Position numbers and translations under genes: made by a program. Under the pieces are notes generated by a model. The model saw only the letters and a list, made by a program, of their open reading frames with translations, was not told the origin of the DNA and did no database searches. Shown in pieces: positions 33,401-44,929 of a stretch of 52,436 nucleotides of DNA (the stretch's first letter is position 1; every line of letters starts with the position of its first letter). This DNA comes from Hirudo medicinalis. Lineage: Eukaryota > Annelida > Clitellata > Hirudinida > Hirudinidae. The stretch lies in the NCBI GenBank assembly GCA_011800805.1, contig MPNW01000210.1, forward strand, positions 26,586 through 79,021, given 5' to 3'.

Positions 33401-35353
33401 ATTTCTGAGCATTACTTGGTAATTCTTAGATGTGGATGGTAGTGAGTGGTGCTGAGGAGAGAAGACAGCAAAGTCCTGACCTTTACAAAGAGCTGCTTGC
33501 CGATTCCCACGATCCACAACTCGTGGAAATCATAAAAAATGGTCGGCATTTTCGGTGGATAATTTTTGTACTTTCATTATTTCCTCAACAGAGGGTTTGC
33601 TTTGCAGACATCCACCGGACTTTTCCGGATAACATTTATTTTCGAGACGACAGCGGCGGAGACCCTAACTGCAAGAGAGGTCCCCTGTTCAACGTTCTCG
33701 TTGCCGTGTCCCACAAGAACAAGACGACCGGTTATTGCCAGGTTGTTGCACTGCTTACTTCTTGCCTTCAAACAGTAAATGTACAACTTGCATAGCTCAC
33801 AATTTTTATATTTTGCTGGAGACAAAGGATAAATGCTTTTAAAAACTCTTAACCGTAATAGCATTTTCATGGATTTCTTTAAAAAAATTCAAAGGGCATG
33901 AACTTCATAACGGGTCTGCTCCTGCTGGTTCTAAAAGACGAGGAGAAAGTCTTTTGGCTGATTGACACTCTACTCAATGTCATCTTACCAGGTTAATCAC
34001 ATTATTGTTACTCTTTTCGTTGATGCTATTCGAGACGTTGTTGCTAATGTTTGTTTACAATATAATTTTTTATTACATTTAACATTTTGTTCAACCCCCT
34101 CAGATTATTACACTCCTGACATGATAGGAATACAAATGGATTGTGAGGTTCTTGGTGAATTGATAAAGTGGGTGTTTGATCTTGTTGTTGTTGTTGTTGA
34201 ACTTTTATCAGCAGAGTCAGTTTTATCAGTAATATTCTGTCTTTAAGTTAATTATTACATTTATTAGTACATATAGGTTACAAATTAAAATATTGTTAAT
34301 TCAAAACTTGATTGGACATAATTGTGAATAACTGGTAATGATTTTTGAAAGGATGAAGTGCCCGGACATCCATGCCTTGATGGAGAAGTGCGGATGTGCA
34401 TGGTCCATCGTGGCCACCAAGTGGCTGATATGCTTATTTGTTGATGTGCTTCCAGTGGAGGTGGCTTTTAATGTTTTATTTGCAATAATTTAAGTCATTT
34501 CTTTTCAATTTAATAACTATAATTACATTTATTAATACATTGTTAATTAACATTACATTATAACTTATAATATTATAGTAAATAATATTTTATTTGTATT
34601 TCTACCAAGGAAGACATTCATGAAATTATGTTTGACTATTGATTACAAATAAATTCTTCGAATCCATCTGTTCGCCAGACGGTGCTGAGATTGTGGGACT
34701 GTTTGTTCTTCGAGGGTGACAAGGTCCTCTTCAGGGTTTGCATCACCCTCATCAAGAGGCATTCAAACCTGCTGCTCAAGAGCAGGAACTTCTCTGAGTT
34801 GATGGAGATCTTCAGGAAGATGACCTCTGACACTGTGACCCTTGACTGTCATCAATTCATTGATGTGAGTTCTATTCTGTGTCTTATTATTGTGTGACAT
34901 TCTGTTCAACTATTATTTTAAATAATTGTTATTATTAGTTTTATTTAGTTATGCTATGGTTTTTTTTTTAGAACTTTTTGCCTCAAAGTACAAAATTAAT
35001 GGATTATTGCACTTTTTATAATCCACAGCATTATTTTGCTGGATCGAAGTTCTTGTGTAAAATAGGGATGGTCACTTATTAAGCACTTTTTTTGGAATGC
35101 TCGTGTCTCCTATCAATGAAGGCAATGATAAGAAATGCTTTTTTGCTCCAAGGGTCAATGTTTTTGCTGAGGCAATAATAATGTTTACTGTGATTATTAT
35201 CTCAAATGTAATGACAAGCAGTAATGATATTGATAAATTCAACAAGTTTTAATGAACTCTCAGAGCATCTTCAAGGAGCCAGGGTCATTCTCGAGGTCGC
35301 TGCTGGCAAAACTGAGGGAGGAATGTCGTAGGAGGGTGCTTCAGAATCCATGA
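30413..35353 (+). CDS. GRTP1: GRTP1-type TBC domain RabGAP (10 exons, 337 aa)
   Basis: Exons 30413-30432, 30607-30761, 33291-33337, 33430-33541, 33608-33741, 33895-33991, 34104-34167, 34352-34460, 34679-34864, 35264-35353; all phases agree and the length equals that of human GRTP1 (336). The N-terminal IDSYGFTLPDDYDF and KRFIRKGIPPEHR match the family. The TBC domain shows the Arg-finger motif IHRTFPDN (IxxDxxR context NDIHR), the Gln finger in TGYCQGMNF, YYTPDMIG, WLICLFVDVLPVE, LRLWDCLFFEGDK and the closing SIFKEPGSF. TBC proteins speed GTP hydrolysis by Rab GTPases in membrane traffic; both catalytic fingers are present, so this should be an active GAP. Intron 2 is 2.5 kb because of an inserted hAT element. 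Confidence 0.92.
30809..33236. mobile_element. hAT-superfamily DNA transposon remnant in GRTP1 intron 2
   Basis: The left end CAGTGGCGGACTGG and the right end, read inward on the minus strand, CAGTAGCGGACTGG form terminal inverted repeats. Both ends are flanked by the same 8-bp sequence GTCTTACA (30801-30808 and 33237-33244), the target-site duplication length of hAT elements. On the minus strand, fragments at 31594-31842 and 31931-32238 resemble the C-terminal part of a hAT-like transposase (QAVRNDRAELELVLIQDA recalls the NDxAERGVxLI motif) but are broken by stops and frameshifts. The element is non-autonomous or dead. Confidence 0.85.
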
Positions 35354-35730
35354 TGGCACATTCCAGGTTTCCAGATTGCAGCTCTTCATTCTTCAGTTCT
35401 TCAGAATTCATTAAAACTTCTTCCTCCACGACCATCCGTAATCATCAACGTAACAATCATCAACACTCCAATAGTGCATAACTTTTCCATATCCTTGTCT
35501 ATCTACTGTGTTTAGAAGCTTCTTCTCCTATTGAGTGACTATGCACGAACGAAGTACTCAGTCCACTTCGTTCCTTCATCAACTACTTGGCCAACACTCC
35601 TCTGCAATTTGGATCCAATATTTTTGACTAAGTTTCATGTTTATTGTAAAATTCCTAGAACGTCTGGTGTCTTTATTGAGTGAATTTCAAGCGAGCTCCT
35701 TCTACATTTTCAAGAGTCATATATCAATAT

Positions 35731-35768
<38 letters not shown>

Positions 35769-37148
35769 TTTTTATATCGTTATATATTTTAAAAGCATTT
35801 CTTTTACCCAAAGCTACTTTTGGTGATGTACATGGGAAAGTGGTCGTTGGCGAGCACGTCGATGCCGTTGCATTTATTGGAAAATATTCCAACAGATGAT
35901 TCTTTCTTTGGTTTCAGCTTCTCTTATTTCGTGGGAATTCCAACAAGATAATCTGAAGTTTTGTTTAGTTTTGGATTTTAACGTCTCGTGCAATATTCAT
36001 CCAGACCTTATTTCGGCCGCGTTCCATAAGCAACGATTTCATTAAAATTGTTGCGTTCTCCACCCGAGAACTTTCCTCGTGTTCCAGGTAGTAATCGTTC
36101 AGGTATGTTGGCGATTCATCGGGTCGATGTCATCGAGTTATTTTGTGCATTTTTAAGACTTCTGATGCTTTTTTTATGCTCTGCTGAGTTTTGAGTTGAA
36201 AGTATTTTTCATTTCCTGGTGAGTTTCTTACTAGTCGTTCGAGTCTCCGTTGCTCGTTGAACTTTGTCTTTGGATTGGGCAAGGAGAATCTTGAGTTCCA
36301 TCTCCATTCATGGAGCGTCAGAGTTTTGGCGAATAAATTTATGAATTTTATTTTATTTTTTTTTTAAATGTGCTATTTCTCACAAGAGTCTTAAAGTGAA
36401 AGTGTTGTTGTATGTTGTCGATGTTGTCATGTTTGTGTATCAAGTTCGCCCATTCAATTTCGATGCTTCCTTAGCACGTGAAATGTGGACTCGTTCGTAA
36501 CTTTGTGTCGAAACGTGTGAAGTGCTGAGAGCACGTTCCATTCAGGGGATCTTATTTTCTACTTAAATTTATATTTAAAATATATACTCTTACTTTTAAG
36601 TAATTTGAATAACACTCGTATTTGACGGAAATTTATTTTTGGTCGTGTTTGGTCGGCACCGTCTTGTTTATCAACTTTTAACTGAAATTTTTTTGTTGAG
36701 ATTCAGTCAGTAATTAAGAAATATATTAGATAACAAATTAGCAATTTCTTATGAAGTGTTCAGGATGATCGTTAAATATATTAAGCTGTTCTTTCATTTA
36801 TGGTCTGTTTTTTCTTTGATTACTTAAAAATTTTATTGGAATTAGTTTTTCTTGCCGCAATTTGTTCTCTATTCATATGCCATGTTTTGTCATTTTACTC
36901 TTTTGAAATGTTGTGGATTTTTGGGCGAAGTTTAATTTTTTTTTTTAATAAAAACTTTGCTTCAGCAAATGGAGGTGTCATGGTACATTGAAAGGTCGAT
37001 CTAGAATATCAATTATTATTATTATTGTTATTATTATTAACAGTCCAATATCAGTTAAGGAGTTGACACTCAAGATAACAGTAAAAACTAATTCCATGAG
37101 AGAGTGAAGTCGAGGAGAGGGTACATCCGGACATAGTTTTGATATCCG
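35354..37148. other. intergenic region with (TA)n tract
   Basis: Presumed GRTP1 3' UTR and spacer. (TA)n microsatellite at 35735-35765. Open frames such as 35710-35892 (minus) and 36800-36991 (plus) are short and unconvincing. A TTA trinucleotide run sits at about 37013-37038. Confidence 0.45.
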
Positions 37149-37156
37149 TATAAAAG
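37149..37156 (+). promoter_or_regulatory. TATA box (TATAAAAG)
   Basis: A consensus TATAAAAG stands 113 bp before the first ATG of the gene below, with GC-richer sequence after it, as expected for a TATA-type core promoter with transcription starting about 25-30 bp downstream. Confidence 0.6.
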
Positions 37157-37268
37157 GCGCTAACTGTGTGAGCGTGTCGACTCTGAGGAGCCTTTGTGTC
37201 TGCAATCTTCATCAATCAGCAGTCGGATCGATACGCTCGTGAGATGAGAGGAGTTTCCAAGCCAAGCC

Positions 37269-38969
37269 ATGCTAGATAGCAGGAAGAAAGCGCCAGAAAA
37301 TGATGGAAACTATCAATTCTGGTGCTGTGGATTTACGACTTCAAACCCCGACAAAGCCGTGCAAAGGCTTTTATCGTTTGCTGACCAATCCTCAGACTTG
37401 AGAATGCTCTGTCCTTCTGGTCACTCCAAGAATGACGAAGAATGGTCGAAAATTTCAACCGACAGGCACCTCTTAAGCTCTTGGAGCGAGGGATGCACGG
37501 ATTTCAAAAAGTGCTTATCAGTCTTCGTACGAACAAAGAAAGAGAAACCCCGATCTTTGACCAGGAGGGGAATTACAGATGGTAACTTCAAGCAACAACT
37601 GGAGACGAGCGTCATCAAGCTCCACAAAATGTATCCTTTCCAGCACTTCGACGATCCTGCAAAGCACATGGAAGTCTACAGGAAGCTCATTACTTATCCT
37701 CGCCTCAGGAAGATGGAACGCAGTGTTAGTGGGTGAATCAAGTGCTCTTGTCATGGAAAAGATGCCTGCAGTTTGCGCTTATTATGTTTTTTTTTTAAAT
37801 TCTTGGAGTCGTGCCTAATCATGTCGCTCTTGCAAAATGTGCTAATAATTTTTGCTAACATTTATTAACTTGCCTTTATTTGTAATTTTAAGCCACAATA
37901 ATTTCACTAATAGACCGTTTGTTATAGTCTAGTTTTTATGAATTTATTTTCTAGGTTTATATATTGTAAATTCCTGTTTCTTTTAGATGCGTTAAAGGAC
38001 TTTTTTTTTACGATTAAAGACTTGATTGATCATTGTAACTGCATTAAAATAATTAACAATAAGCATTATTAATTACCAGGTAATTAATTTCAGGTAGGGG
38101 AAGGTATCACTAAAGGGATGACATTGAAATATGCTTCAGATGTTGGTGATAAAAATCCAATATCAATAATCCAATAACCAAGCGGTCAATAATTTTGATG
38201 ATAAATTTCAATAGCGAAATCACTCGACAGGACGCCATACAACTGCCGAAAATATCAAACAGCATTTTCTGTGTCAGTCCGAAACAAGGAAGGTCAGCAC
38301 CAGTTGCAAGTTCCAAATCCCCATCTGAATTCATCCTACCAAAGATCACCCAGGATTTCTTAACCAAGACGAAGCCATCTGCCGACTGCCGATGTACTCC
38401 TGAGGTGGATTTTCATGGAAAAGAATCGAGATGCAAACCGGAAAAGTTGTGCTTGGCACTCCGCGTCTACCCAGGTGACGTGAAATCGAATTTGGGGAAA
38501 AAAGCTGCTTTGAAACCTTTGAGAAACTTCGAAAGGTTGGTTTAGTAAAAAAATTAAAATAAAAGAAAACAATAGCCTAATTGACTAATAAATAGATAAT
38601 AAAGCTTAATGGGCAGATTAATTCCTCAATTTAATAGAAAGTAATAACAGCGCAATAAGATTTAAGCCATGTTATACATTATTTTCCTCAATAGTCCAAA
38701 TCATTTCAGTTACGCAAGGGACTTTAACAAACATTTTTAATGGACTTTAACGAACATTTTCCTCAATTGTGAATGAACTGTAATTTTAAATATTCAATTT
38801 ATCATTATTGACTTATTAATTCGTCCTGTTCATAATTCCTTTAATAATTATTCTCTTCAATTTTTCAAGACATGAGAAAATGAAAAAATCACCCAAAAAA
38901 CTAAACGAAGGAAGTGACAATCGTATCGACACATTTCTCGTCATCAGAGCTTTAAACAATCAACGATGA
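37269..38969 (+). CDS. unrecognised basic protein, 3 exons, 294 aa
   Basis: Exons 37269-37732, 38215-38535 and 38870-38969, joined in phase 2 both times (GG then GTGAAT; CAATAG then CGAAATC; GAAAG then GTTGGT; TTCAAG then ACATGAG). The protein has no signal peptide or membrane segment. It is rich in Lys, Ser and Cys: FWCCGFTTSNPDKAV near the start, SVFVRTKKEKPRSLTRRGI, then a possible helical YPFQHFDDPAKHMEVYRKL, then proline/serine-rich linkers and CRCTPEVDFHGKESRC. It ends IDTFLVIRALNNQR. No family was recognised. The consensus TATA box, open frames and perfect phase make a real gene likely. It could be a lineage-specific tissue-restricted protein (inference only). Confidence 0.6.
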
Positions 38970-39063
38970 AGCGTCTGCGTGGGTCAATTGAATGATGACA
39001 ACTGAGGAAAATTGGACGATTCGGGGCTTAAGGGGGCTGTTTTGAGAGTTAATTCCATAAAAC

Positions 39064-39440
39064 ATGGAAGAATTCAATTCCAGCCAAAAAATTGAGACAA
39101 AACTCATCGGAAGAAATTTCCCTAAAGTTGAGTTGGCAAATCTAGCTGCCGGGAAAGGAATTTATTCTGATTGGAGTGACAGAACATCTTGAGTCTTCAA
39201 GTGGCACAGGTGAACTCACGGACGTCTTTTCATTGAAAGGTCCAAAGGTCGGGATGATGGAAAGTGAAATATTGATTGATGGAGAAGTGGATATCTCTCA
39301 AGTCCAACTTCTGCAATGCACTTTACTTTCATCCATCACTTATTGAACACTGGAGATGAGTTTCTGATTGGAGGTCCGAACCAATTAGAAGACCAGCTCA
39401 AATACAGAGCCAAGAACTTTTGAATCTAATGATTCAGAGT
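39064..39440 (+). pseudogene. frameshifted coding relic
   Basis: Three consecutive frames carry protein-like sequence that would join if two single-base shifts were allowed: MEEFNSSQKIETKLIGRNF... (ends at a stop near 39190), then GKEFILIGVTEHLESSSGTG... (to TAT-TGA near 39345), then LLNTGDEFLIGGPNQLEDQL... ending KNF and a stop near 39421. No introns separate them. The family was not recognised. A decayed retrocopy or a damaged gene would explain the pattern; chance open frames remain possible. Confidence 0.35.
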
Positions 39441-40269
39441 TGAATAGAGTACCATTTAACCTGATATTAGTAGTTAATTGATGTTGGTAATTTGGTGATA
39501 ATTAACAATTTAGCAACAAGAAGACGTGCATAATGTCTGTCAAATGTCAGAACTCACCCGATCATTGCTAATTCATGATTTCCGTACATTTTTTCCATGT
39601 TTCTTGCCAGGAAGAAGCCATATTGCACAGGTCGTTCATGAAATATTCAGCAGATTTTTCATCAATTTCTGTGTTTTCATGAACAGATTTTTAATACGTT
39701 TTTATATGGTAATTATTTCACATAATGCTTCTTTACATTAAATTATATTTATAATTATAACAACAAAATATTATTATTTGTTTACATTATTATAAATATT
39801 TTATGGTCCAAATAAGACCCAAAGGCGAGAAGCGACTCGTTTGATCTTTTTATTGAACTTTAGCGTGGGATGCTTGGATTTTAGAGAATGCCTTCAGGAA
39901 ACTTGAGAACACGATGGACAGGGAAATTAACTAAAAATCACCATAACGTCTGGCCAACTTGGAGGGTAAGTCTCATTCTCATCGCCAAATAAGCAGAAAT
40001 GGACTTGTTCTTCTGAGGAACAAGTTGAATGTTTACAACACATTTTAGAGTTGGAAACTGACCTGGTCTGAAGAGTAATGCAAAATCTGCCTAAAAAGCA
40101 TGGCTTAATTTGTAAAGTCATTTGATCCTCAAATCTGGAATATGGAAATCACCCGCAATGAGTGTGTTTTCCTTTCACTTACAATGTTTATTTCTTGAGG
40201 CAGTTGTTAAAATTCTAAAAATTTTGAACATAAAATAAGCCCTTAGCACCCCCAGAAATTGGTAATAAC

Positions 40270-40301
<32 letters not shown>

Positions 40302-40690
40302 GGTCAGTGTCCATGAATTCACAGTGATCTAGGGATGATGTAATCAACAGGTAACTTCTTAATCAACAATATTACATTCAACATCCAATGGATTTAATTT
40401 TTATTTGGTGGGAAACGCTTTTTGTGCTTTTGCAGCCGTCGGATTATTTTGAGAATTAATTCAAAAAAGAAAATGAAAAAGAAATAAATAGTGATTATAG
40501 AATCGAGTTGAACGAGGAGCAATTTATTTAATTTCACCGCACACCAAGAAGATGTCAAGTTGTTGGATCCGAGTCTTGACGACCTCTTAATCGATCGAGA
40601 AATAAGCTTGGAAGGAGTTGACGTCATTAAAGTTAAAGGAAAGACAAATGAAAGTGAAAGATTCGACTGCATTCGGAAGATCCTGGAAGA
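39440..40690. other. AT-rich spacer and 3' flank of the BAR gene
   Basis: Holds an (AAT)n microsatellite at about 40270-40302 and two minus-strand AATAAA candidates (about 40398 and 40522) that could end the BAR-domain transcript. The plus-strand frame reaching 40769 is antisense to the BAR gene's last exon and has no ATG in a suitable place. Confidence 0.45.
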
Positions 40691-40695
40691 TGTCG

Positions 40696-43600
40696 TCAGT
40701 CGGTTTTCTTCAGAACCTCTGCACACTCCTGGAAGTACTCTGACTGTGCACGATGGAATGCATTCATGATGCCAATGTGATCATCCTGCAAGTCAATGAC
40801 ATTATAAAAAAAACAATTTATTTTCCAGTTTAAGGTTTAAGGTTTTAAAAGTGATCTTGGGCATATTGACAGTGTTGAAGGAGGATATTAATGAATATTT
40901 TTAAATTTAATCATAATATAATATAAATATTAAACCTAAAAAAATCTTTTATTCCTCATTTATATTAATGATTTTAAGTGCTCTTCGAATTTAGTCAAAC
41001 TGTTATTATATGCAGATGATATAGTTGTATACATATCTGGAAAAAATGTAAATAATCTTATTACTTTACTCAATAATGAATTAATACTTTTTAATAATTG
41101 GTTCATTAAAAATTGTTTGTCTCTTAATATTAACAAATCTAATTTCATTATTTTTCATTCTTGTAGGAAAGTAATAGACTGTAACTCTTCTCTTTCTATA
41201 AATAATATTTCCTNAAATCATATAAAGGTGATCCTGGGCATATTGACAGTGTTGAAGGAGGATATTAATGAATATTTTTAAATTTAATCATAATATAATA
41301 TAAATATAATAATATTTCTTTGACCCGAAACAAGACAATCACTTGGAAATGAACATTTGTCCAGTATAAAAAGTGTCAGAATTTTGAATTAATTTCAATA
41401 AATAAATGAACATGAAATAGTTACAAAATCACAAAATATATTCGAATTTCTTGTAAACTGTTAATAAATGAAGTTTTACAATAAAAAAAGAGATTCCTAG
41501 TGAAAATAAAAATGAACCAAAAAGACCTGAACAGTGGCAAGTCCTTCGAGGAGAGTCCGAGTCGTTTCCTGGTGTTTGTCAAAGTCTGCCTGAGCTGCCT
41601 TCAACTCCTCCTCTGCCTTAAATTTTATTCAATATTCCTCATGACAACACGAAATCAATAATAATAGTAATAATATTAATAATCACATTAATACTAATAA
41701 TTTTAACTAAGATTTATAATGAATAAATTCGACAATTTTTGATAAAGGTTCATCACATAACATTTGCGAATAAAAGATTGCACGCCAGACAACAAGAACG
41801 CCTCTTTCAGTCAAGGTTCATTGACGTGTTATTATTTATAATAGGTTATTATTTGTACATTTCTGGCGTCTTCGCCACAAGGCGCAACATAAAGTTCTAA
41901 CGAACAATTTTTCTTGCTCACCTTGAGCAGAGTGTTGGGATCCTGGTCGAAAGTAAATTAGGAATATTGTAAGAATATAAATAACAACGAATCAATTTAG
42001 ATAAACATTCAAATTAATTTCACAGATTAATTACTTAAACCGACGATCGATCGTCAGTGCCGAGGTTCGAACGAAGGTTAAAAATGAAAATGAGAACAAA
42101 ACATTTTCCAACAGCTTCTTTTCCGTGAGCAGTGAGTTTCTTGTGCTTCCCCTTTGCCACGTCGAGGTCCAGGCGTTTGGTGTCCAAGATTTTGCGTTCT
42201 TTCTGCAAGAACAATTTTCAAAAAATAAATTATTTATTTGTTTATTATAAATACAAATTTAAATAATTACAAAAAAAGGATGCTCACTGAGATGGCCTTG
42301 ATGTCCTTGTCGAGGAAGTTGTTCAGAGGGAGCAGAACCTCCTCGATGACTTTTCCAGTGAAAGCTCTCCAAGCCACCGAGACTTTGACTTCTGCTTCCC
42401 CGCATTTGTTTAAGACCACGCCTTCAATTCAGTCGAATGCATTCAGATGTGAATCAGTGTTGAGATTAAGTCTAATCAACTCTTTCATCAACTGTTGTAA
42501 TAACTGAATTCATCTCCAATATCAAGATCAAGTCCAAACAAATCATTAATAATAATAATAATAATAAGGATAACGATAACGACGACTATGATGATGATGC
42601 AATTATTAGTAACAAACGATTCATCGGATAAAATGAGATTAATAAATCATTTAGTTAAATAATGAATAATTATATTTCCCACCGAAAGGAGTGGTGGGTC
42701 CAAGTCCGACAGCAGCATCGAGTAAAGTTTGTCCGAGGGTTTCGACTTCCGACGGGTGACTGCACTTGTAGGACTGCAGTTTCTCCGTCAAAAAGTCTTC
42801 CAGTCTGGCAGCTTTTTCATGAAATATTATTATTATTATTATCATCAAAATTATCGTTGCTGTCATCATCACCACCATCATCATTATTATCATTATTAAT
42901 GTTATCATCATGTTATGACATACCATTAAAGTAAAGTTAAAGTAAAATATTTCTCGGCTTAATATTATCTTTATAATTAGTTAATCGAATGGAAGGCATT
43001 TGAAAGAAATAGTTAACGTCTTGCATTCCATGATTAATAACTCTTTTCTATTTTAAAGTTCAGTAATTTGAAAACAAGTTGTGCAAGTTATAATAAAAAA
43101 TTATTATAAAGATGAAAGAAAACAAATGCATAAAACCAAGAATACTTAAAAAGTGAATCAATGATTTCAATGCAGAAATAACTGAAAATTTTTTCAAAAT
43201 GAAAATTTTCTCGAACGGATGGAACACAATAAACGATGAAATCACTCAAGGAAAAATGATGCAATTTTCTAAAATTCTTAAAACATGAAAATAATAATAA
43301 TCTAGCAAAGAAATTCTTATTCAAAATAGTGCAACGAAAGATGAAAAGATTTTTATTCCAATATAAAATTTAAAAAGTTGTTTGAAACTCCTCAGAAAAC
43401 CATGAAGAACGGTGAAACCGTGAAAAAGAAGCGCTTTGTTCATGAAATTGAAAGGCTTAAATTTGTAGATAGAGGTCGGATTGATGACTCTTGATGATAA
43501 ACTTATTATTTATTTATTTACAACTATTATTTTCTTATTAAGAGTCTTTTCATTCTCTTAATCAAAGCCTTAATAATTGTACTTATGTGCTTTAAATAGT

Positions 43601-44010
43601 TCATCTAAACTATTTTTAAATTGCTTATGAGCCAATCGAAAAAGCTCCACTTCAACTGCTGAAGACATTTTTAGTTATTTTTGTTTCCTTGCCTTGGTTT
43701 GGTTGGAGAACTGCTTCAACATCTTTGATGATTTTCTCAGTCCAATGCTTCACTTTGTCTGCATTGTCTAGCATTTCTTGAAAGGCTGGATCAAATTCTG
43801 TCTTTTCTGAATGACCTAATTTCTCCTCTGTAAACTGCAACAATTCCAAGAATAACTTCTATGATTAATGAACTTAATTGCAAATCACGCTCCGTGTATT
43901 GCGGAAAGAGGTAAATAAATTAATAAAAAAGCCAAAATCGAAACATCAGTTACCTGCTTTGCTCTGTTGAACAGAGTTTCAGCACCACTGGCTAGTTTTT
44001 TAAAATCCAT
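40696..44010 (-). CDS. SH3GLB: endophilin-B-like BAR protein without SH3 domain (8 exons, 250 aa)
   Basis: Exons in transcript order: 44010-43954, 43834-43693, 42811-42683, 42421-42288, 42202-42113, 41942-41922, 41616-41527, 40785-40696; all phases agree. MDFKKLASGAETLFNRAKQ matches the amphipathic N terminus of SH3GLB1/2. Next come FTEEKLGHSEKTEFD, HWTEKIIKDVEAVLQPN, LNKCGEAEVKV, KERKILDTKRLDLDVAKGK, DFDKHQETTRTLLEGL and AFHRAQSEYFQECAEVLKK, the helices of the endophilin-B BAR domain that binds and curves membranes. A TGA follows directly (KKTD stop), where human SH3GLB1 continues with a linker and SH3 domain to 365 residues. So this copy should bend or sense membranes but cannot recruit proline-rich partners through SH3. 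An alternative 3' exon further downstream was looked for but not seen. Intron 2 has a GC donor and exon 6 is a 21-nt microexon. Confidence 0.82.
40851..41308 (+). mobile_element. LINE reverse-transcriptase fragment between 81-bp direct repeats
   Basis: Bases 40949-41213 read, in one frame, LFLIYINDF...LLLYADDIVVYISG...LILFNNWFIKNCLSLNINK. This is the YADD catalytic core and following region of a non-LTR retrotransposon reverse transcriptase (Jockey/CR1-like), truncated at both ends. It lies between near-identical 81-bp direct repeats at 40851-40931 and 41228-41308 (one mismatch seen, T/C at the sixth or seventh base), all inside the last intron of the BAR gene. An ambiguous base at 41214 breaks the frame. 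Confidence 0.75.
41922..41942 (-). other. 21-nt microexon of the BAR gene
   Basis: CGACCAG precedes and GTGAGC follows a 21-base exon encoding DPNTLLK, in phase 0 on both sides. It falls where SH3GLB1 has a short variable loop (between the LDLDAAK helix and the EQELR helix). Being a multiple of three it can be skipped without frame change. Confidence 0.65.
43691..43693 (-). other. GC-AG intron donor (BAR gene intron 2)
   Basis: CAACCAAACCAAG followed by GCAAGG. The family alignment (VLQPN then the LEDFLTEKL helix) and phase 1 of the next exon require the splice here; no GT lies at the position. Confidence 0.7.
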
Positions 44011-44929
44011 TCTGAGAGGTTTTCTACAATTTCCGATGAGTGATCGGATTCTTGAATCAAGTTATTAAAATTTGAACTGAATGCAAAGCTACAATCACCA
44101 AGCAAAACAACAATTTTCTATCGAAACAGATTTTCACAAGCTCACTTATCAGGACAAGTTAAGTTCGTTAGTTTAGATCACCTTTATAAGATTGCGATAT
44201 ATTGAAATGCACTTTGATATTTCATAGTTCGAATGAGCTGTATCTTTCACGCTCATACGACCACAGATGGCCGCATCTAACAGATGTTCGATGACTAACC
44301 ACCGCTCACGCGGCCCATAAGCCTGTAGCGTAAACAAATGTTTTCCGAATTCGTGAAAAATTTGGAGTCCTCAAAAATAGGAATTAATTTTCCCAATTTG
44401 TGTGGTTTATTTCGGATTTAATGGTGCTCCCCACATGTCTGCTTCGCCCCGCTGTTTTCCCATTCAAAACAAACCCGGCGCAAGTCAAACAGAGATACCG
44501 AAACTGCGGATATCAAATATATTTCAAATCAAATCGACGAATACAAAATGATTTTGCAGAGGAAACAAACCAAAACAATCGAAAATAATCTGCTCAAATG
44601 TGGAAACACATAAGTGCAAGGAATGAAGGAAGGAAGGGTTAGGAAGGAATGAATGGGTAAGGGATTAGGTAAAAAGTTATCATAAAACGCCATGTACAAA
44701 GCTGGAAGGTAGGGAAACGAAGATATAAATGCAGGAAGCAAAACAACAACAACAACATTGAATGACGACCATCGAAGAAAATCAATGTGATCAGTTGCAG
44801 GTGACGAGTGCAGACAAATTTCCAATATCTAAATCAAGAAAACTTCAGTAATTCAATCCAACTTGAGATGAAACGAAGTGGTCGATAACAGAGGATGATC
44901 TCCCTTTATTTTTCCATTTTTGTTTATTT

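Noticed and set aside
33962..34246. 94-codon plus-strand frame
   Set aside because: It is intron read-through overlapping GRTP1 exons 6 and 7 in another frame.
40509..40769. Plus-strand frame with protein-like composition
   Set aside because: Its right part is antisense to the phase-consistent last exon of the BAR gene; no ATG or splice context supports it.
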